The notes below the pieces were generated by a model that had not been told where the DNA came from, did no database searches, and was given only the letters and a program-made list of their open reading frames with translations. Below, piece by piece: positions 33,074 through 45,899 of a DNA stretch of 64,000 nucleotides. Numbering within the stretch: position 1 is the stretch's first letter; every line of letters starts with the position of its first letter. Where the stretch lies: positions 155,706-219,705 of the forward strand of contig CACRXP010000088.1 of NCBI GenBank assembly GCA_902702965.1. Reading direction: 5' to 3'. The translations under genes and the position numbers were made by a program. This stretch comes from Spirometra erinaceieuropaei. Its lineage: Eukaryota > Platyhelminthes > Cestoda > Diphyllobothriidea > Diphyllobothriidae.

Positions 33074-36000
33074 ATGTACATCCATATTTGGCCGTCTGGA
33101 CTCATAATTCTACTATTTGGTGGGGCTATCCTGGTCAGTTCCGAGGGAGAAAGCTCGCCGCAACGCTTTTGGGTCAAGGAAAATACCGCTGCGGGCACCA
33201 TCATCGGTGAAATTGCTCAACGCTCAGGTTCTAGTCTCAGACCACACTCCTTTACCAATCTTGCAGACAAACGGATCAGCGCCTTCTTTTCCGTCGTCCC
33301 CAGTAATGGTTCCCTCGTCACCCTCAGACAGATCGACCGCGAGGAGATCTGCTCACAGCAGTCTCAGACACAACAGTCGTCGTCTGCAGACGACTCCAAC
33401 GCCTTCTTCTCCCCTTACCAGGAGAATGTCCCCTTCTGTGAGGTTGGCTTCATTGTACACGTCTCGGTTGAGGCAGGCGAGGCGGGAGCTGATGCTGCTG
33501 CTGCTGCTGAAAGTTATCTGGAAACAGTATCCCTCTGCATTGCTGACGAGAATGATAATCCACCAGTCTTTACGCCCAACGTGATTACCCTGAAGATATC
33601 CGAATCCTCGCCTGTTCAAAGTCAGTTTCCCCTGCCCTCCGCCACGGACGCCGATCTGGGCACGAATGGGGTTAGCCACTATCGCCTGAGTCGGTTGCAT
33701 TACGAGGTGGGTCAGATACCCCCCAAAACCTGTCCGATCTCCTCCGGTGGGTCACAGGGTTCTACATCCGCCCACCTGCTAGATAGTGAGCCTCCCGTAT
33801 TCGCCCTCATGTCTGATGAGCACGACGAAGCAGATGGACGGAGGAGTGACAAGGTGCCAAAGCTCTTGCAGGTGGGCGGACTGGACTACGAGCAGCTGAA
33901 AACGTTGTACTACTGCCTAACAGCTTTTGATGGGGGCGGTCTAGAAGGCTCCCTGTTGGTCATTGTTGAGGTCCAGGACGCTAATGACAATGCACCTGCC
34001 TGGGTCGGGCTACCGTATCGGGTTAGCGTCCCGGAATGTGGTGAGCAACGCCACCAAACACCACCGGCCCTCTGGAAGGCCAGTCTGGATGCACGGAATT
34101 ACGCTAGGAGCCAGGGTTTTGACTACGACGCTCCGCTACGCTTCGTCACCCAGTTGATGGCCCTGGACGCAGACAGCGATGTCTACGGTCAGGTGCGCTA
34201 CAAGACCTCTGAACAGATTGTTCGAAAGCCGCAGAGCAAAGAAAACGGTGTCAGTACGGGTGCCTCAACGGCCTACAAGAGCATTATTCACGGCGACAAA
34301 TTGTTCCTAATTGGGCATCTGGACTACGAGACTACGCCACGCATCAGCATCCCCGTGGAGGCTGTTGATGGCGGGGGGCTTTCCAACTTTACTGAAATTG
34401 AGGTTTTGGTGGAGGACTGCAACGATAATATCCCACAGATTAGTATTCAGTCGCTCAGTCCTGCACCTTCCGATATCAGCAACGAGAATGGGGGTCAGGC
34501 CTTGTTGATAAACTCCTTACAGACGCAACGGCAGCCGAGCATTTGGTTCTATGAGGAAGAGATGGCGGAAATTAAATTAGCCACGGTCACGGTGACGGAT
34601 GCAGACTCCGAGCAAAACGCCAACATCAATTGTGATGTGGAGTGGAACAGTGTGGTTAGCGTTAACCCCTTCCAGTTGGTCCCGCTCAAGGGCGCTCGAC
34701 TTCCCCCCGGCAGTGGATACAAGGTGCCCAAAGTGTACATTCTTGTGAAGCGCAAGGGCGTTAAACTGGATCGCGAGACGACTCCGCGTGTACAGGTGAC
34801 GATTGTCTGCACGGATGGTGGCTACCCAGAAATCAACGTTGCTCGCAGTTTAGTGGAGATTGGCATTCTTGACATAAATGACCATGCACCCGAGTTTCAG
34901 AAGCCTCCCTCCGCCATAATGGTAGGCAGCACACATGTACGAAACGCATATTTCGCTGTGCCTGAAAATGAACCACAGGGGACCCTTGCCGGTGTACTTC
35001 GAGCCACAGATGCAGACGTCGGTATGAATGCCGCAGTCAGCTATTCTCTGACAGCCTGTCCCGACGAAAACACCACTCTGCCATTCACCATCGAGGCCAG
35101 CACTGGAAAAGTCTACACAACTCAACCCCTGGACCGTGAACTCAGGTCTGCCTACTGCGCAATACTCACTGCAGTGGACGCCGGTCTTCCACGGCTGAGC
35201 AGTTCGGAGAAAGTTGTCCTACTTGTCCTAGATGTGAACGATTCGCCGCCGATCTTTGTCAATAATTACAACATCTCCGGATGCATTGTTTTTGAGGCGT
35301 CCGAGACCTTTGAGCACGAACAGGTAACGAAGAACTTCCTTGGGCAGATAAATGCGACTGATGCGGACGAGGGATCCAATAGTTCACTTGTCTTTAGTTT
35401 GAAGTCGTCCCAGGCATCGATGGGCGCCGGGGGACGCGCCACCTTCCGTATTACACGAAAGGGCCAGCTCCTTGTGAACGGAGTTTTAGATCGAGAGACC
35501 ACGGCAGAGTACGAACTGGTAGTGGTGGCCTCAGACAGCGCTCCTCCACGCCATCGTCTTTCCACGGAGATTCCAGTTAAGGTGCGGGTCCTGGATATCA
35601 ACGATAACGCCCCAGTCTTCACGGAGCCTCCCACTGCAGGCGATCACCTCTCCACTGTCGCTGTGGCGAATGTGACTTTACAAACTGCGGTCAACAGCAC
35701 CATATATCGAGCGTGTGCTCACGACCCCGACACCGGAAATAACTCCCTTCTCAACTTTTCCCTTCGTTGTGCCAAATACCTGAAACCCTTCTTTAACGTC
35801 ACAATGCCAGTAAAGCAGGCAGAAGGCGAAGCAACCTGTGTGCATATCGTGCTTACGAAACAGCTTGTGCATCTCATCGCCTCGGCTTCTTCGACCAGTT
35901 CGAGTGAGATTGATGCCAGCCAAGTAGATGCCCTTAGCCGCCAGATAAAGTTTCCCATAGAGCACCAACTCTATATAATTGTCAGTGACTCCGGTCAACG

Positions 36001-36569
36001 GCAATTCACAAAGACGGCACGATTGAGGGTTGTGATTCATGGAAGCGGGAGCAGTGAAGCCAGCGCTGCCTTCAGCAGGGATGACGGCAGTAGCAAACAG
36101 TCTGTTGTGGAGGTCCCACAACGATCGCACCGTTTGGAGTCAGAGAAAATCAAGGTCGGTCCGGCAGGGTCGTTGTTGTCACAACGCCATCAGCAACACC
36201 TTATCACATATCGTCCGAGTGAAGAGGGATTAGTTGGCGACCTCCGTGGCACAGCAAGAACATCCCCCAAACACCCCGATGCTCCCTCCCCCTCTTCGTC
36301 GAATGAAGTCTCAGGGACGGATTCAGGCAGTCATACGAAGGCAAAACACCTCTTCGTCATTGCAGTGGTCATCTTCATAATGTTCATCGGTGTCCTCAGC
36401 CTTCTGGCTTTCATACTGCTTCGGGACTTTTCGCATAAACGGACTGCACGTGGAGCGCCTGGCAGCGTAGCCGAAAACACCAGCTGTCAGAAGGGCAGTG
36501 AAGGGGGATGTACAACCTACCCAGACTTTCGACCGAGTCCGCTAACATATCTTCCTGAATTGGTCGACG
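33074..36569 (+). CDS. Protocadherin-like cell-adhesion receptor, exon 1 (extracellular cadherin repeats, TM, start of tail)
   Basis: Single-pass membrane adhesion protein, expected to mediate calcium-dependent cell-cell contact. Residues 1-24 form a hydrophobic signal peptide (MYIHIWPSGL then a Leu/Ile/Gly run). Calcium-binding linkers of the DxNDNxP type occur at about residues 157-166, 302-310, 447-456, 599-608, 719-728 and 840-849, with DAD motifs (about 190, 363, 508, 644, 761) and LDYE/LDRE motifs (270, 416, 565, 686, 805). Together these mark about seven cadherin repeats, the last (about 855-990) degenerate. A Ser-rich juxtamembrane stretch precedes one transmembrane helix at about 1092-1116 with a basic stop-transfer RDFSHKR. 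The uninterrupted ORF runs to a stop at 36604, but a good donor (GTAAGT at 36570) lies 33 nt before it. Splicing there leaves 1165 codons plus one base. Several cadherin repeats in one huge exon followed by small tail exons is typical of protocadherins. The ATG chosen is the one directly before the signal peptide. Known: the family. Inferred: the splicing. Confidence 0.93.
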
Positions 36570-36604
36570 GTAAGTTGACTGAACTTCTTCCTCATTTTAT
36601 TTGA
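36570..36604 (+). other. Readthrough of exon 1 into intron 1 (alternative short tail)
   Basis: If the donor at 36570 is not used, the frame continues for 11 codons (ending LTELLPHFI) to TGA at 36602-36604. That gives a 1176-residue isoform with a tail of only about 60 residues. This extension is probably not the main product. Confidence 0.3.
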
Positions 36605-39243
36605 CAAGTGCCTTTTCAGGAAAAAAAGAGGCTATTTGGTTGTATGTTAAGCAACTACCTGTCTCTTTAGTGCTGCGATGACTTTTGGCATTCTGAATTG
36701 CCGCTATAGATCACTAGAATAATTGACTTTGAAATGAGGATACCGCTAAAATACCACAGGGCTCACGTTGCGGTTATTAACAGTTGACAAAAGCTTAATT
36801 GGCGTAATGGCGTAATAGTTACTGTAAAATAGTTTTTAGTCGGAGGAGCTTCAGAGGTCCAATCACGTGCAATCTCTGATTCGCCTCAAATGGTCACGTT
36901 TCTCCCTATGTTGCCGGCTACCACTGCAAATTTGTGTCAAAAGGGCTTTAAAATAAAAAGGTCCTTGTGGTCCATAATGCGGCCGATAACATGCTAGGAC
37001 ATATCAGTTCCATTGTCAAAGAAATTTCGACAGCCATATGGGCCTCCTCTCGTTTTTCTAAGGCACCACTCAGTTGTAAATTTTCATGGTTTAATTGGCT
37101 TAATCGAAAACTCCGAGTTCATCTTTATTAACAGTTTCCAGACCTGGAGGGTAGTGGCTGTTTTAGGTAGCTGCGGGGCGCTCATGAAAACAAATATATA
37201 TGTTCAAAATGCAGTTGATTATTTTAATTCAGCCCTCACTTTGCTGCGTTTTGGCCTGAGGTTCGTATATTATGCAAAGTGTACAGGATTGTATAGCGTT
37301 CCTTTCTCACTGTCGGTCTGTTGCTAACGGTGAGGGCCACATTTGCATATGCAATAACAAAAACAACAACGACATGGAGTCAGACTTCTTAATCCGGTTG
37401 AAGGATGACATGAGTTCGTCTCGTCTTGCCTCAGGGTTCCAAGTCAAGGCACCTTAGATAAGGAATATTAACAAGTTCAGAGGGCTTACAATGTCCCCTT
37501 GAAACTTGTTTGTTACCATCAGCCGGCCACTCACATCAATAATGGATAGGACACACCTGAGATTTGAATCCGAATAAGTCTCTCGGTTGTCCGACACAAA
37601 TGCTCGATGATTAGCTGAGCTGGAGGTCGGCGATCAGGACTTCCTGTTTCAAGTTTGCTATGTGACCACCTAGTTGGTGACGGCGGGCAATTCAGAGGCG
37701 GCTGTCCGCGCCTCCTCTGCTTGTCAGTGCTACTTAAACACCATAGTGAGAGATCAGGTTTGAGTGATTGTTGAAACGCGGCCAAGAGTGTTTCGTGCGA
37801 AACGGGCTGGACCGGTTAAACAGCATCGTTTAAGTAATCGTTAAGGTAGTTGAATTTCGCGCCAGAAATGTTTTTGGACGCATTACAGTATGTTTCGAAT
37901 TCAGTCCTAACTTAAGTGAGGACCCCTTCCCAGGGAAGTGTCAGTTTGTCTAAAAGAACCGCGAAAAAATAAGAAACGGGTGCCACTTTCCCGATGAACA
38001 GTCGCGAAGCACGAAGTTCTGCCTAAAGTCAATTTGCGGCCTTGATGATGTGCGATGATTTATGGCAATTTTGCGATTAGACAGCACGAGATCGCAATTG
38101 CAGTATCTAAAACGATAGTTATATGTCTTCCATTCAAAAAATGCTGAATCAGTCGTCTCTTAATCACTTATAAGAATGATCCCGTTGGCGACGTAACTTG
38201 TGCTTTTCACCAAATTCCACGGTTTTAATCTCGACATTTTCTAGGGGATAAAACAAACAGCTGTTTAAGTCATATGATAGAATATTTACCTAATTGAACC
38301 TCTCGATTGGCCAAAGTACTCAGAAATCCAAGAAAACCAGAGGCATGGGGAAATGGGCGTCTTTTTAAAATAAATCATAATCGTAAGCAGAGGGGGGGTA
38401 ACCTTTTCCTTCTAACTTTTGAGAGTCATCAGTTTAGGAAAAATTTCTTTGATATCTCTGCCTGCCTGGCAATGGGTGAAATCATTATACGGGCAAGCGA
38501 CCAGTGGGAATTGTCGGCCGGAACTGGAAGCTCTCTACTACATCCACCTTCACGGCTGCCTTCCAACGGTAGATGCGGTTAGTTTATTTATCCGTGGTGC
38601 ACACTATAACAGGCTCTAACAGTCCATAACCGTGAGGACTTTACTTGGGAGTACTACCACGATTATCCGTAACACTTTTGCCACAATTCTGGACGCCGGA
38701 AATCAACCTCAGTCTCCTAGGGGGAAGCCCTGGTGAGAATATCTCGGAGGCAGAGCGAGTCCGATTGTTCGTATGTGAGATCAGTTATGTATCGAATTAT
38801 CGTGCGTCCGCACGACCCTAGGAGCAGACCTTAAACGCTTGCAGAAATGAATTCGCTCATGTGTAACCCCGGTGGGCGTTGGACTGATGATTTGGTGGAG
38901 TGGGGCGGGGCGGGGGGCGGGGAGGCACGGTGAGAGAGCGCCATTAGCGCACGGCCAGTGGCCTTTGATGTTTCAGACTGGCTCTCCCCAAAAGGTTGCC
39001 AGCAAGTTAACGCATTCACACCGTTTGCAAATCCTGGCCGTTTGTTGCTTGGCCTACCTCACTCGCGATTCAGCACGTTTTGTAGCAAAATCGACAAAAA
39101 ACGCCATTTTCGGCAGGCCCTGCCCAGACGGAGTAATGCATGCTTATCCAAGCTCTGATACACGCAGGTCAACACACGCTTTCATTCTGCCAAGGGACGC
39201 TGACAAGGACAGCTTGTAAGGGTATCAACTGAAGGCGCAACTA

Positions 39244-40239
39244 CAGTGAGTGACCGATCTCATGATATGTTGGCTGAAATCCTGAAATTCGTTTTCGATT
39301 AGGAAGGATTATTTGGTCGCGGTTGTAATACTGATTATCTTGCGGCCAAACCTTATCACATTTCGGACTTCGCACGATGTCAGCTTTTAAATGCACTGTT
39401 TTTTAAACTCCTGTAGAAACCGTACTTGGTAAAAATTGACTACTTAAGTAGCATGCATTTTTCCCATTGATTTTCGATGGTCATGCAAATTCAAATATAT
39501 CTTATAGAAACCATAAACACAGATATGCTTTCTTTCAGTCACTTAATAGAGAATCACACCCATTTTATATTTTATCCTCAAGTAATACGCGTATAATAAG
39601 GTTTTAAAAATGTTTTTAATTATGAGATTTTTTAAGACCGCGTAACACCCATTCACATACCATTGTACCTGGCCGTTTACCACAGCTCCTCATGAAATGT
39701 ATATCATAGTCCGCATCCATTGCAAAATTATATGGACTCTGTATGATATCTTTTTAACTGCATAGAAGAATATGTGATTTTCTTTACGCGGAATGCATTC
39801 ACCTTGTAGACTGAAATCACTACACATTAATGCAACGAATGATTAGGCTCCAAATTGTTCGTCAATTAGAAACTTCTTTAAAGCCTAATTATACTCATTC
39901 CTTAAATATAAAATATCAAGAAGACGTGATTCTCTATTAGCTGACTAAAAGAAAGCGTATTTTTATTTATGGTTTCTATAAGATATATTTGAATTTGCAT
40001 GACCATTGAAAATCAGTGGGGAAATACATGCTACTCAAGTAGTCATTTTTTTACCAATTATGGTTTCCACGGGCGGTTGAAAAAACGTGCATTTGAAAGC
40101 CGACATCCTGTCGAGTCTGAAATGTTATACAATTATGCCGCGAGATAATCAGTATTACTACCGCGCCCACGTAATCCTTCTTATTCGAAAACTCATTTCA
40201 GCATTTCAGCCAACCTTTCATGTGATCAGTCACTCAGTG
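39244..40239. mobile_element. P family element 7 (intron 1)
   Basis: TA at 39242-39243 and 40240-40241 flank about 996 bp. The arms show near-perfect inverted similarity: GACTACTTAAGTAGCATGCA at about 39440 and its partner at about 40030, TTATAGAAACCATAAACA and its partner. The core contains TGGCCGTTTACCACAGCTCC, as in elements 5 and 8. Confidence 0.75.
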
Positions 40240-40477
40240 TACTTCGAGGAAAGATCAACAATGGCTCTTTCCTACAGCTCATATATGCCATTTCGTTCTA
40301 TGTGTGACACATCGCCCATCAGTGAGGTGCGATGCGCATGACGTTTGTCACGCACAGGCGGACCATTTAGCCTGTTCAACTACTGAACTCACGCCGGCCC
40401 CAGGTTCTTTTGACTCTGTTTCGCCACTGAAACGAAGTGATCGTAGGGAGGGGCGAGGTGAGATTATACTGCGAAAG

Positions 40478-40622
40478 TCGGTCGGATCTCGTCTCGCCGT
40501 CGTACCTGCAGTAGACAAGTCTCAGCCTGACCCTTAAACCTAACCCTATCCGCAACCCCTTACCCTTAACCCCTAACCCTAACCCTTAAAAGCTACGGTT
40601 GCGAAATGAGATCTTGCCCGCA
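40478..40622. mobile_element. T element g (small, intron 1)
   Basis: The left end TCGGATCTCGTCTCGCCGTC and right end ACGGTTGCGAAATGAGATCT are inverted, around about 70 bp of CCCTAA-like repeats. Confidence 0.55.
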
Positions 40623-40782
40623 ATTCCTTATCACTATATGCGAGTTAGAGTCGAAAGTTTTGTTGAGACCTTCACAAGACAGCACTTGTACTCGTCGGCT
40701 GCGACGGACAAGTTTAATATGACTTATAGTTGGCTGCAGGTCCTGTGTAGAGGGCAGGATCATCGCCGTTATACAAGTACTT

Positions 40783-42710
40783 GCAGCAGATGCGCCATCT
40801 CATGAAATGTCAGCCAGAATTCTAAAATGTGTTTTTGATTCAAAAAATTCACTTGGGAAAGGTTGTAAAACTAACTATCGTGCAGCCTAATCCCAAGGTA
40901 TTTCAGTCGCACCAGGATGCCGGCTATTGAATGAGCTTCATTTCGGGCGCCTAGAAAAAGTGACTACTTATATGGTAGGCTTTCCTCCCCCGGGTCTTCA
41001 CTAGCCCTATATACTTACAGTGCGTGACCTATCTCATGAAATGTGGGCTGAAATTCTGAAATGCGTTTTCGATTAGGAAGGATTACTTGGTCGCGGTTGT
41101 AATATTGATCATCTTAAGGCATACTCGGCAGGATGTCTGCTTTTAAATGCACTTCTTTTCAATCTCCTGTAGAAAGCGTGCTCGGTAAAAAATGACTACT
41201 TATGTAGCATGCATTTTTCCCATTGATTTTCGATGGTCATGCAAATTCAAATATATCTTATAGAAACCACAAACAAAAATATGCTTCCTTTTAGTCAATC
41301 AATAGAGAATCACGTCTTCTTTATATTTTGTACTTAAGGAAGGAAGATAATTAGGTTTTAAAAAAGTTTCTAATTATGAGACTTTTTAAGACCGCGATAT
41401 GTCCATTCACATAGCACCGTACCTGGCCGTTTACCACTGTTCCTCATGAAATGTACAATATGATCCGCATCCATTGCGAAATGTTATGGGCTCTGTATGC
41501 TATCTCTTTAATGACATAGAAAAATATGGGATTTTCTTTACGCGGAACGCATGCACCTTGTAGAGTGTAATCACTAAGCGCTAATGCAACAAATGATCAG
41601 GCTCCAAATTGTTCGGCAATTAGAAAACTTTTTTAAAATCTAATTATGCTCCTTCTTTAAGTATAAAATATAAAGAAGACGTGATTACCTATTGATTGAC
41701 TAAAAGAAAGCATATTTTTGTTCGTAGTTTCTATAAAATATGTTTGAATTTCCAAGACCATCGAAAATCAATGGGAAAAATGCATGCTACTTAAGTAGTC
41801 ATTTTTTACCAAACACGCTTTCTACAGGAGATTGGAAAGAAGTGCATTTAGAAGCCGACATCCTGCCGAGTCCAAAATGTTATAAGGGTATGCCTTAAGA
41901 TAATCAATATCACAACCGCGACCAAGTAAGCCTTCCTAATCGAAAACGCATTTCAGAATTTCAACCAACATTTAATGAGATATGTGACGCACTGTAGATA
42001 TCTTTTGCAGAAAAGCTGCAGAATAATATCCTTTTTGTATTTATTTGATAGCAAACGATGTCTTTTTCAACTTTTATACTCAGAGGAATGATGTTTTTCA
42101 GTTTTTAAAAGGTTTCTAATTATGGTAACCATTTTAAAAACGTGAAATTTCCATTCGTGCAGCAACGCATCAGCACGGCTATTTATGCTACGTATGAAGT
42201 ATACACCCTGGTCCCGATCTAGCACACAGGTTAACGACTGCTGTATGTCTTATTCCTAACAACATAGAGGACTGTGTGACAGAATACATACTGCATGTAG
42301 TTCCAAAATCCAAAATGCAGGCTTAAAGCTTGGTGGAGTTTAAGTCATCTGGGAATTGAAGAAGCTTTCAAAAACCCAAAGATATTCTCTGCACAATTGG
42401 AAACTTTAAAGGAGGGCGTAATTTTGCTGCCAAGTGAGTACAAGAAAGAAATATTTTGTGTACGCCTTCTATTGAATATATGTGGACTTATGAGGGCATT
42501 GAAAATCAATGACACACTAGGTAAGTAGCTATTTTTACAGAGTATAGTCCTCGCAAACGGTCGAAAAGCAGCCCATTCAAAGGCTGGCTTCCCGGAATGA
42601 CTGAAATATCTTATAGATATGCTGCAATATAATTACTATTGCAGTGCTACTTCTGAGTCTGAAACAATTTTCAGAGTTTCGGTTAATATTTCATGAAATA
42701 GCATACCCAT
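40783..42710. mobile_element. P family element 9, interrupted by element 8
   Basis: The left arm (40783-41015) and the remainder (41997-42710) join into one element once the 41018-41994 insertion is removed. The join reads across CTATATACTTA / GATATCTTTTGCAG, which aligns with the AATATATTTTATAG part of other copies. Confidence 0.6.
41018..41994. mobile_element. P family element 8, nested and well preserved
   Basis: It is flanked by TA at 41016-41017 and 41995-41996, with ends CAGTGCGTGAC and GTGACGCACTG (rc GTCAC). The arms are about 360 bp and closely matched, including AAATCAATGGGAAAAATGCA at about 41765 against its left partner. The core has TGGCCGTTTACCACTGTTCC. It is the best-preserved copy, 977 bp. 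No ORF is present, so it must be mobilised in trans. Confidence 0.8.
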
Positions 42711-42769
42711 GGACGAAAAATATGCTAAAGTGACATGTGTTCTTTTCCCTATCTCCATCAGAGGAATAT

Positions 42770-43790
42770 AGGAATAGCGATGGGCTCTCTGTTCTCTGGT
42801 CTCCTTGCTGAGTTCCACATTCAAGAGTTAGAGATATTGGTGTTTGCAATCTGCAGGCCAATATTTTGAACGCGGTATGTGGAAGATACCTTCTTCATCC
42901 TGAAGCGAGAAATGGTCTCCATATTTCACGCTATCCTGAAATCCGTTTTTGGACATTCAGTTCACAATAGAGGCAGAGATCAACAAGTCAATAGCGTTCC
43001 TAGGTGTCCTGGTCCATAATCAGACCAGCAGGAGCTTAAGGACGACAGTATACTGGAGGACCACCAACACACGCCAGGTCCTGAGCTACCACAGCAACCA
43101 CCCGCTGTGCTGCAAACGTAACTGCGTGCGAACTCCCTACAAGACGACGGAAACTCATTGCAGAGAGGCAGACGACAAAGCAGCTGAACTTCACTATGTT
43201 CGGCGGTTGTTGACCTCCAACGGCAACCTCTGCAGCTGCATAGAACGCAGCAGACAGCCAAAGCAAGCTACTAAAACAAGACAGAATACCCAAAGGTGTG
43301 CCGGGCACTACCATGTATCGAGAACGTATCCTAAACAGTCACTCGTCCCTTACAATCACTAGGGATCGGCGTCACCCACAGACCTGAGATGGCAATAAGA
43401 CGTCAGATCATGAGACACAGGGCCCCTCTGTCGCAAGGCGAAATGGCGAATTCCGTCTATTATGTCCAGTGCAGGTTTCTGTGAAGCGGACCACGTTGGA
43501 GAGATTGGAGAACGACTGCAGACCCGCATGAGTGAGCAAAAAAGTGCTGTGAGAAGGATGGACCAGCTCTAGCTGGTCGCGAAACACTGCGCAGCCTCTG
43601 GACACATTTCGCCCTTCAGAAGGCAGAAGTATCGAGCAAACAGTTCGAGAAACGCTCGAAGCCTGACGCGCCGTACTGTTGTACGATTCTCCCGCCAGCT
43701 TACCAGGCCTTACGAGTTCGGCCCAAGCAACGGCATCGCAGGCAGGAAGTCAGACTCGAAGCGACAGTAAGTAAACTCATACCGAGCAGG
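42770..43790 (+). pseudogene. Penelope-like element copy E: RT and GIY-YIG (decayed)
   Basis: The first recognisable RT sequence is IGIAMGSLFSGLLAEF, then TRYVEDTFFILKR, where YVED replaces the YVDD catalytic box. SIAFLGVLVHNQTS and HSNHPLCCKRNCVRTPY follow, the latter within a 137-codon open stretch (42949-43362). The nuclease follows after frameshifts: SVYYVQCRF, HVGEIGERLQTRMSEQKSAVRRMD and a C-terminal remnant near 43660. Loss of an Asp in the catalytic box, plus stops and shifts, shows it is dead. It begins right after the right end of a P element. RT motifs 1 to 3 are missing. Confidence 0.7.
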
Positions 43791-45031
43791 ATCAAGGTTG
43801 GCGGGAACGTGTATTAGACACAAACACAACTGTAGGGGAAACTGCGGAGAACGCAAATCAGCAAGCCCTCCTCTCAGGCTTGAGCGCAGACGCACGTGAA
43901 CACAGACGACGGGGGTCGAAGGCCTGATAGGAACAGAGACATCGGCAATGGCTCAGCGGCCGACGGGGGACGAGAACAAGAGATGCGTTTCCATTATCTG
44001 AGTCATTCGCTGGCTTTTTCTGTTGGCCTTGATTCGTTCAGCCTTTCCCCCTGCCTCGTATTATAACCCTGCTCAACGCACGTACGCAGTCTGGTTATGG
44101 TTTTCGACCATTGGCAGACATGTGCGGTTTGCATCCCCTTTACGGGTGTCGTAGTGGCCGCTTTGTCAGCGCGCTTGTCGGCCTCCCCTCGCCAGATGGC
44201 GGAGCGGTCAATCTTTGTTTCTCGACTGTGGTGCTTCTGCCCTAGCGGGTGCGTCCGTGAGACAGTGCGCCACGCCGGTCACGTGACTGCTGTTCGGCGC
44301 CCCCTCTTTTTTGCAACTAGTGTCGGCTGTCGGCCCCTCCTGACTGTTTTTCATCCATCCCATTGGCCCTGTTTGAACTGACTCGATCCGTCTCCGGAGT
44401 ACACTGCATGCGGAATGCAGATCTATGGCTCGGTTGAGTGCGTCAGTCGACGACAAACTTTCCAGCATCAGTCTGGTCATCTTATTACTGGTCCGGCCGC
44501 TCACCCTCACTTTCTCAAAGGCGAAACTGTGGCCTTACCATTGTATGTGACTAGAGCCCAGCGGCAGCTTATCCTTGCGTTTAATCGCAGGCCGGTGTTC
44601 GTACAACCTTGTGCCGAGGCGTTTGCTCTTATCACCAACATACTTTGAATCTCAATCTTAGCATGGTATGCTGTAGACCTCCGCTGATTTTTCCGTCGTT
44701 GGTAGCGGGTCTTTGAGTTTCATGATTTACTGGCCGATTATTGTTGCCGGTTTATGAGCCACACCAAACCCGAGAGGTTTCAAGTTTTGTGACGTCTGTG
44801 CGAAAAAGTGCAATAGAGGGAAATTTTGGAAACCTGATTAGGCGCACCGATTACGTCTCCGCAAGGGACGTCTATCTCAGAATGAAGCCGTAGAGATAGA
44901 ACAGTCTTGGACGACAATCTCTGCTTATGAGGGTGAGAGTTGAATAGCAAGACGGACAGTAAAACCCTTGTGAGGAAAATTCCTCAGATGTCAGTTTCTT
45001 TTCCATCCGTCGTATGCCCTTTCTCTGGGTA

Positions 45032-45600
45032 CAGTGCGTGACCGATCTCATGAAATGTTGGCCGAAATTCTGGAATGCCTTTTCGATTGGGAAGGATTGC
45101 TTAGGTGGGGTTTTAATATTGATAATCTTGCCAGGATGTCGGCTGTTGAATACACTCCCTTGCGACCTCCCAAGGTAACCACACTAGGTCAAAAAGGACT
45201 ACTTAAGTAGCATGCGGTTTTCACATTTATCTTTGATGATCTTGTGTATTCAAATATATTTTATACACAACATGCATAAAAATACGCTTTGTTCTACTCG
45301 TTCGATAGAAAATCACATTTCCTTTAAACTTTATATCAAATAAAGTGTATATTTAGGTGTCAGAAATGTTTCCCAGTTCTCGAATAATTTTGAGCCTAAT
45401 CAGCCATTGCATTAGCGTTTAAAGATTTTAGTCTACAAGGCGCATACTTTACGCGTAAGGAAAATCATATATTCTTCTATGTCTTTAGGAAGATACCATA
45501 TGGAGTTCATAAAAATTTTCAGTGGATGCGGACTATGTCGTACATTTCATGAGGAGCATTGGCAGACGTGCATCTACTAGCATTTTTTAGAAAGCTAACC
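45032..45600. mobile_element. P family element 10, 3'-truncated, core inverted
   Basis: It begins after TA at 45030-45031 with CAGTGCGTGACCGATCTCAT. The core (CCTCATGAAATGTACG complement, at about 45550) is in the opposite orientation to elements 5, 7 and 8. It stops near 45600 and joins sequence like a T-element end (GGTGGGGCTTCAGAATCAAA). Confidence 0.6.
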
Positions 45601-45899
45601 ATGTGATATCACTCAGGTGGGGCTTCAGAATCAAACCTTGCCAAACATTCTTCGTACCTAATCAAACCGTCAGATAAGATTTCAAGGCTGAGGAAGTCCA
45701 CTGAATGTCTCAATTTGTGGCACCTAAGAACATGTTCTGTATTTTTCCTACTTTTTAAGACACTTTCTTCCAGTCGTAAAATTCAGACGTCAAGACAGCC
45801 TGCGGCGTTACTGGATTAGTTGCCTAAGTATGAACTCTAAGGTGACGGTTTTACCGCATAAGACGCTCCGTTCAACTTGAGCTGACTTTTTTTCTCACA

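Noticed and set aside
35678..36130. 150-codon minus-strand ORF
   Set aside because: Shadow of the protocadherin coding exon.
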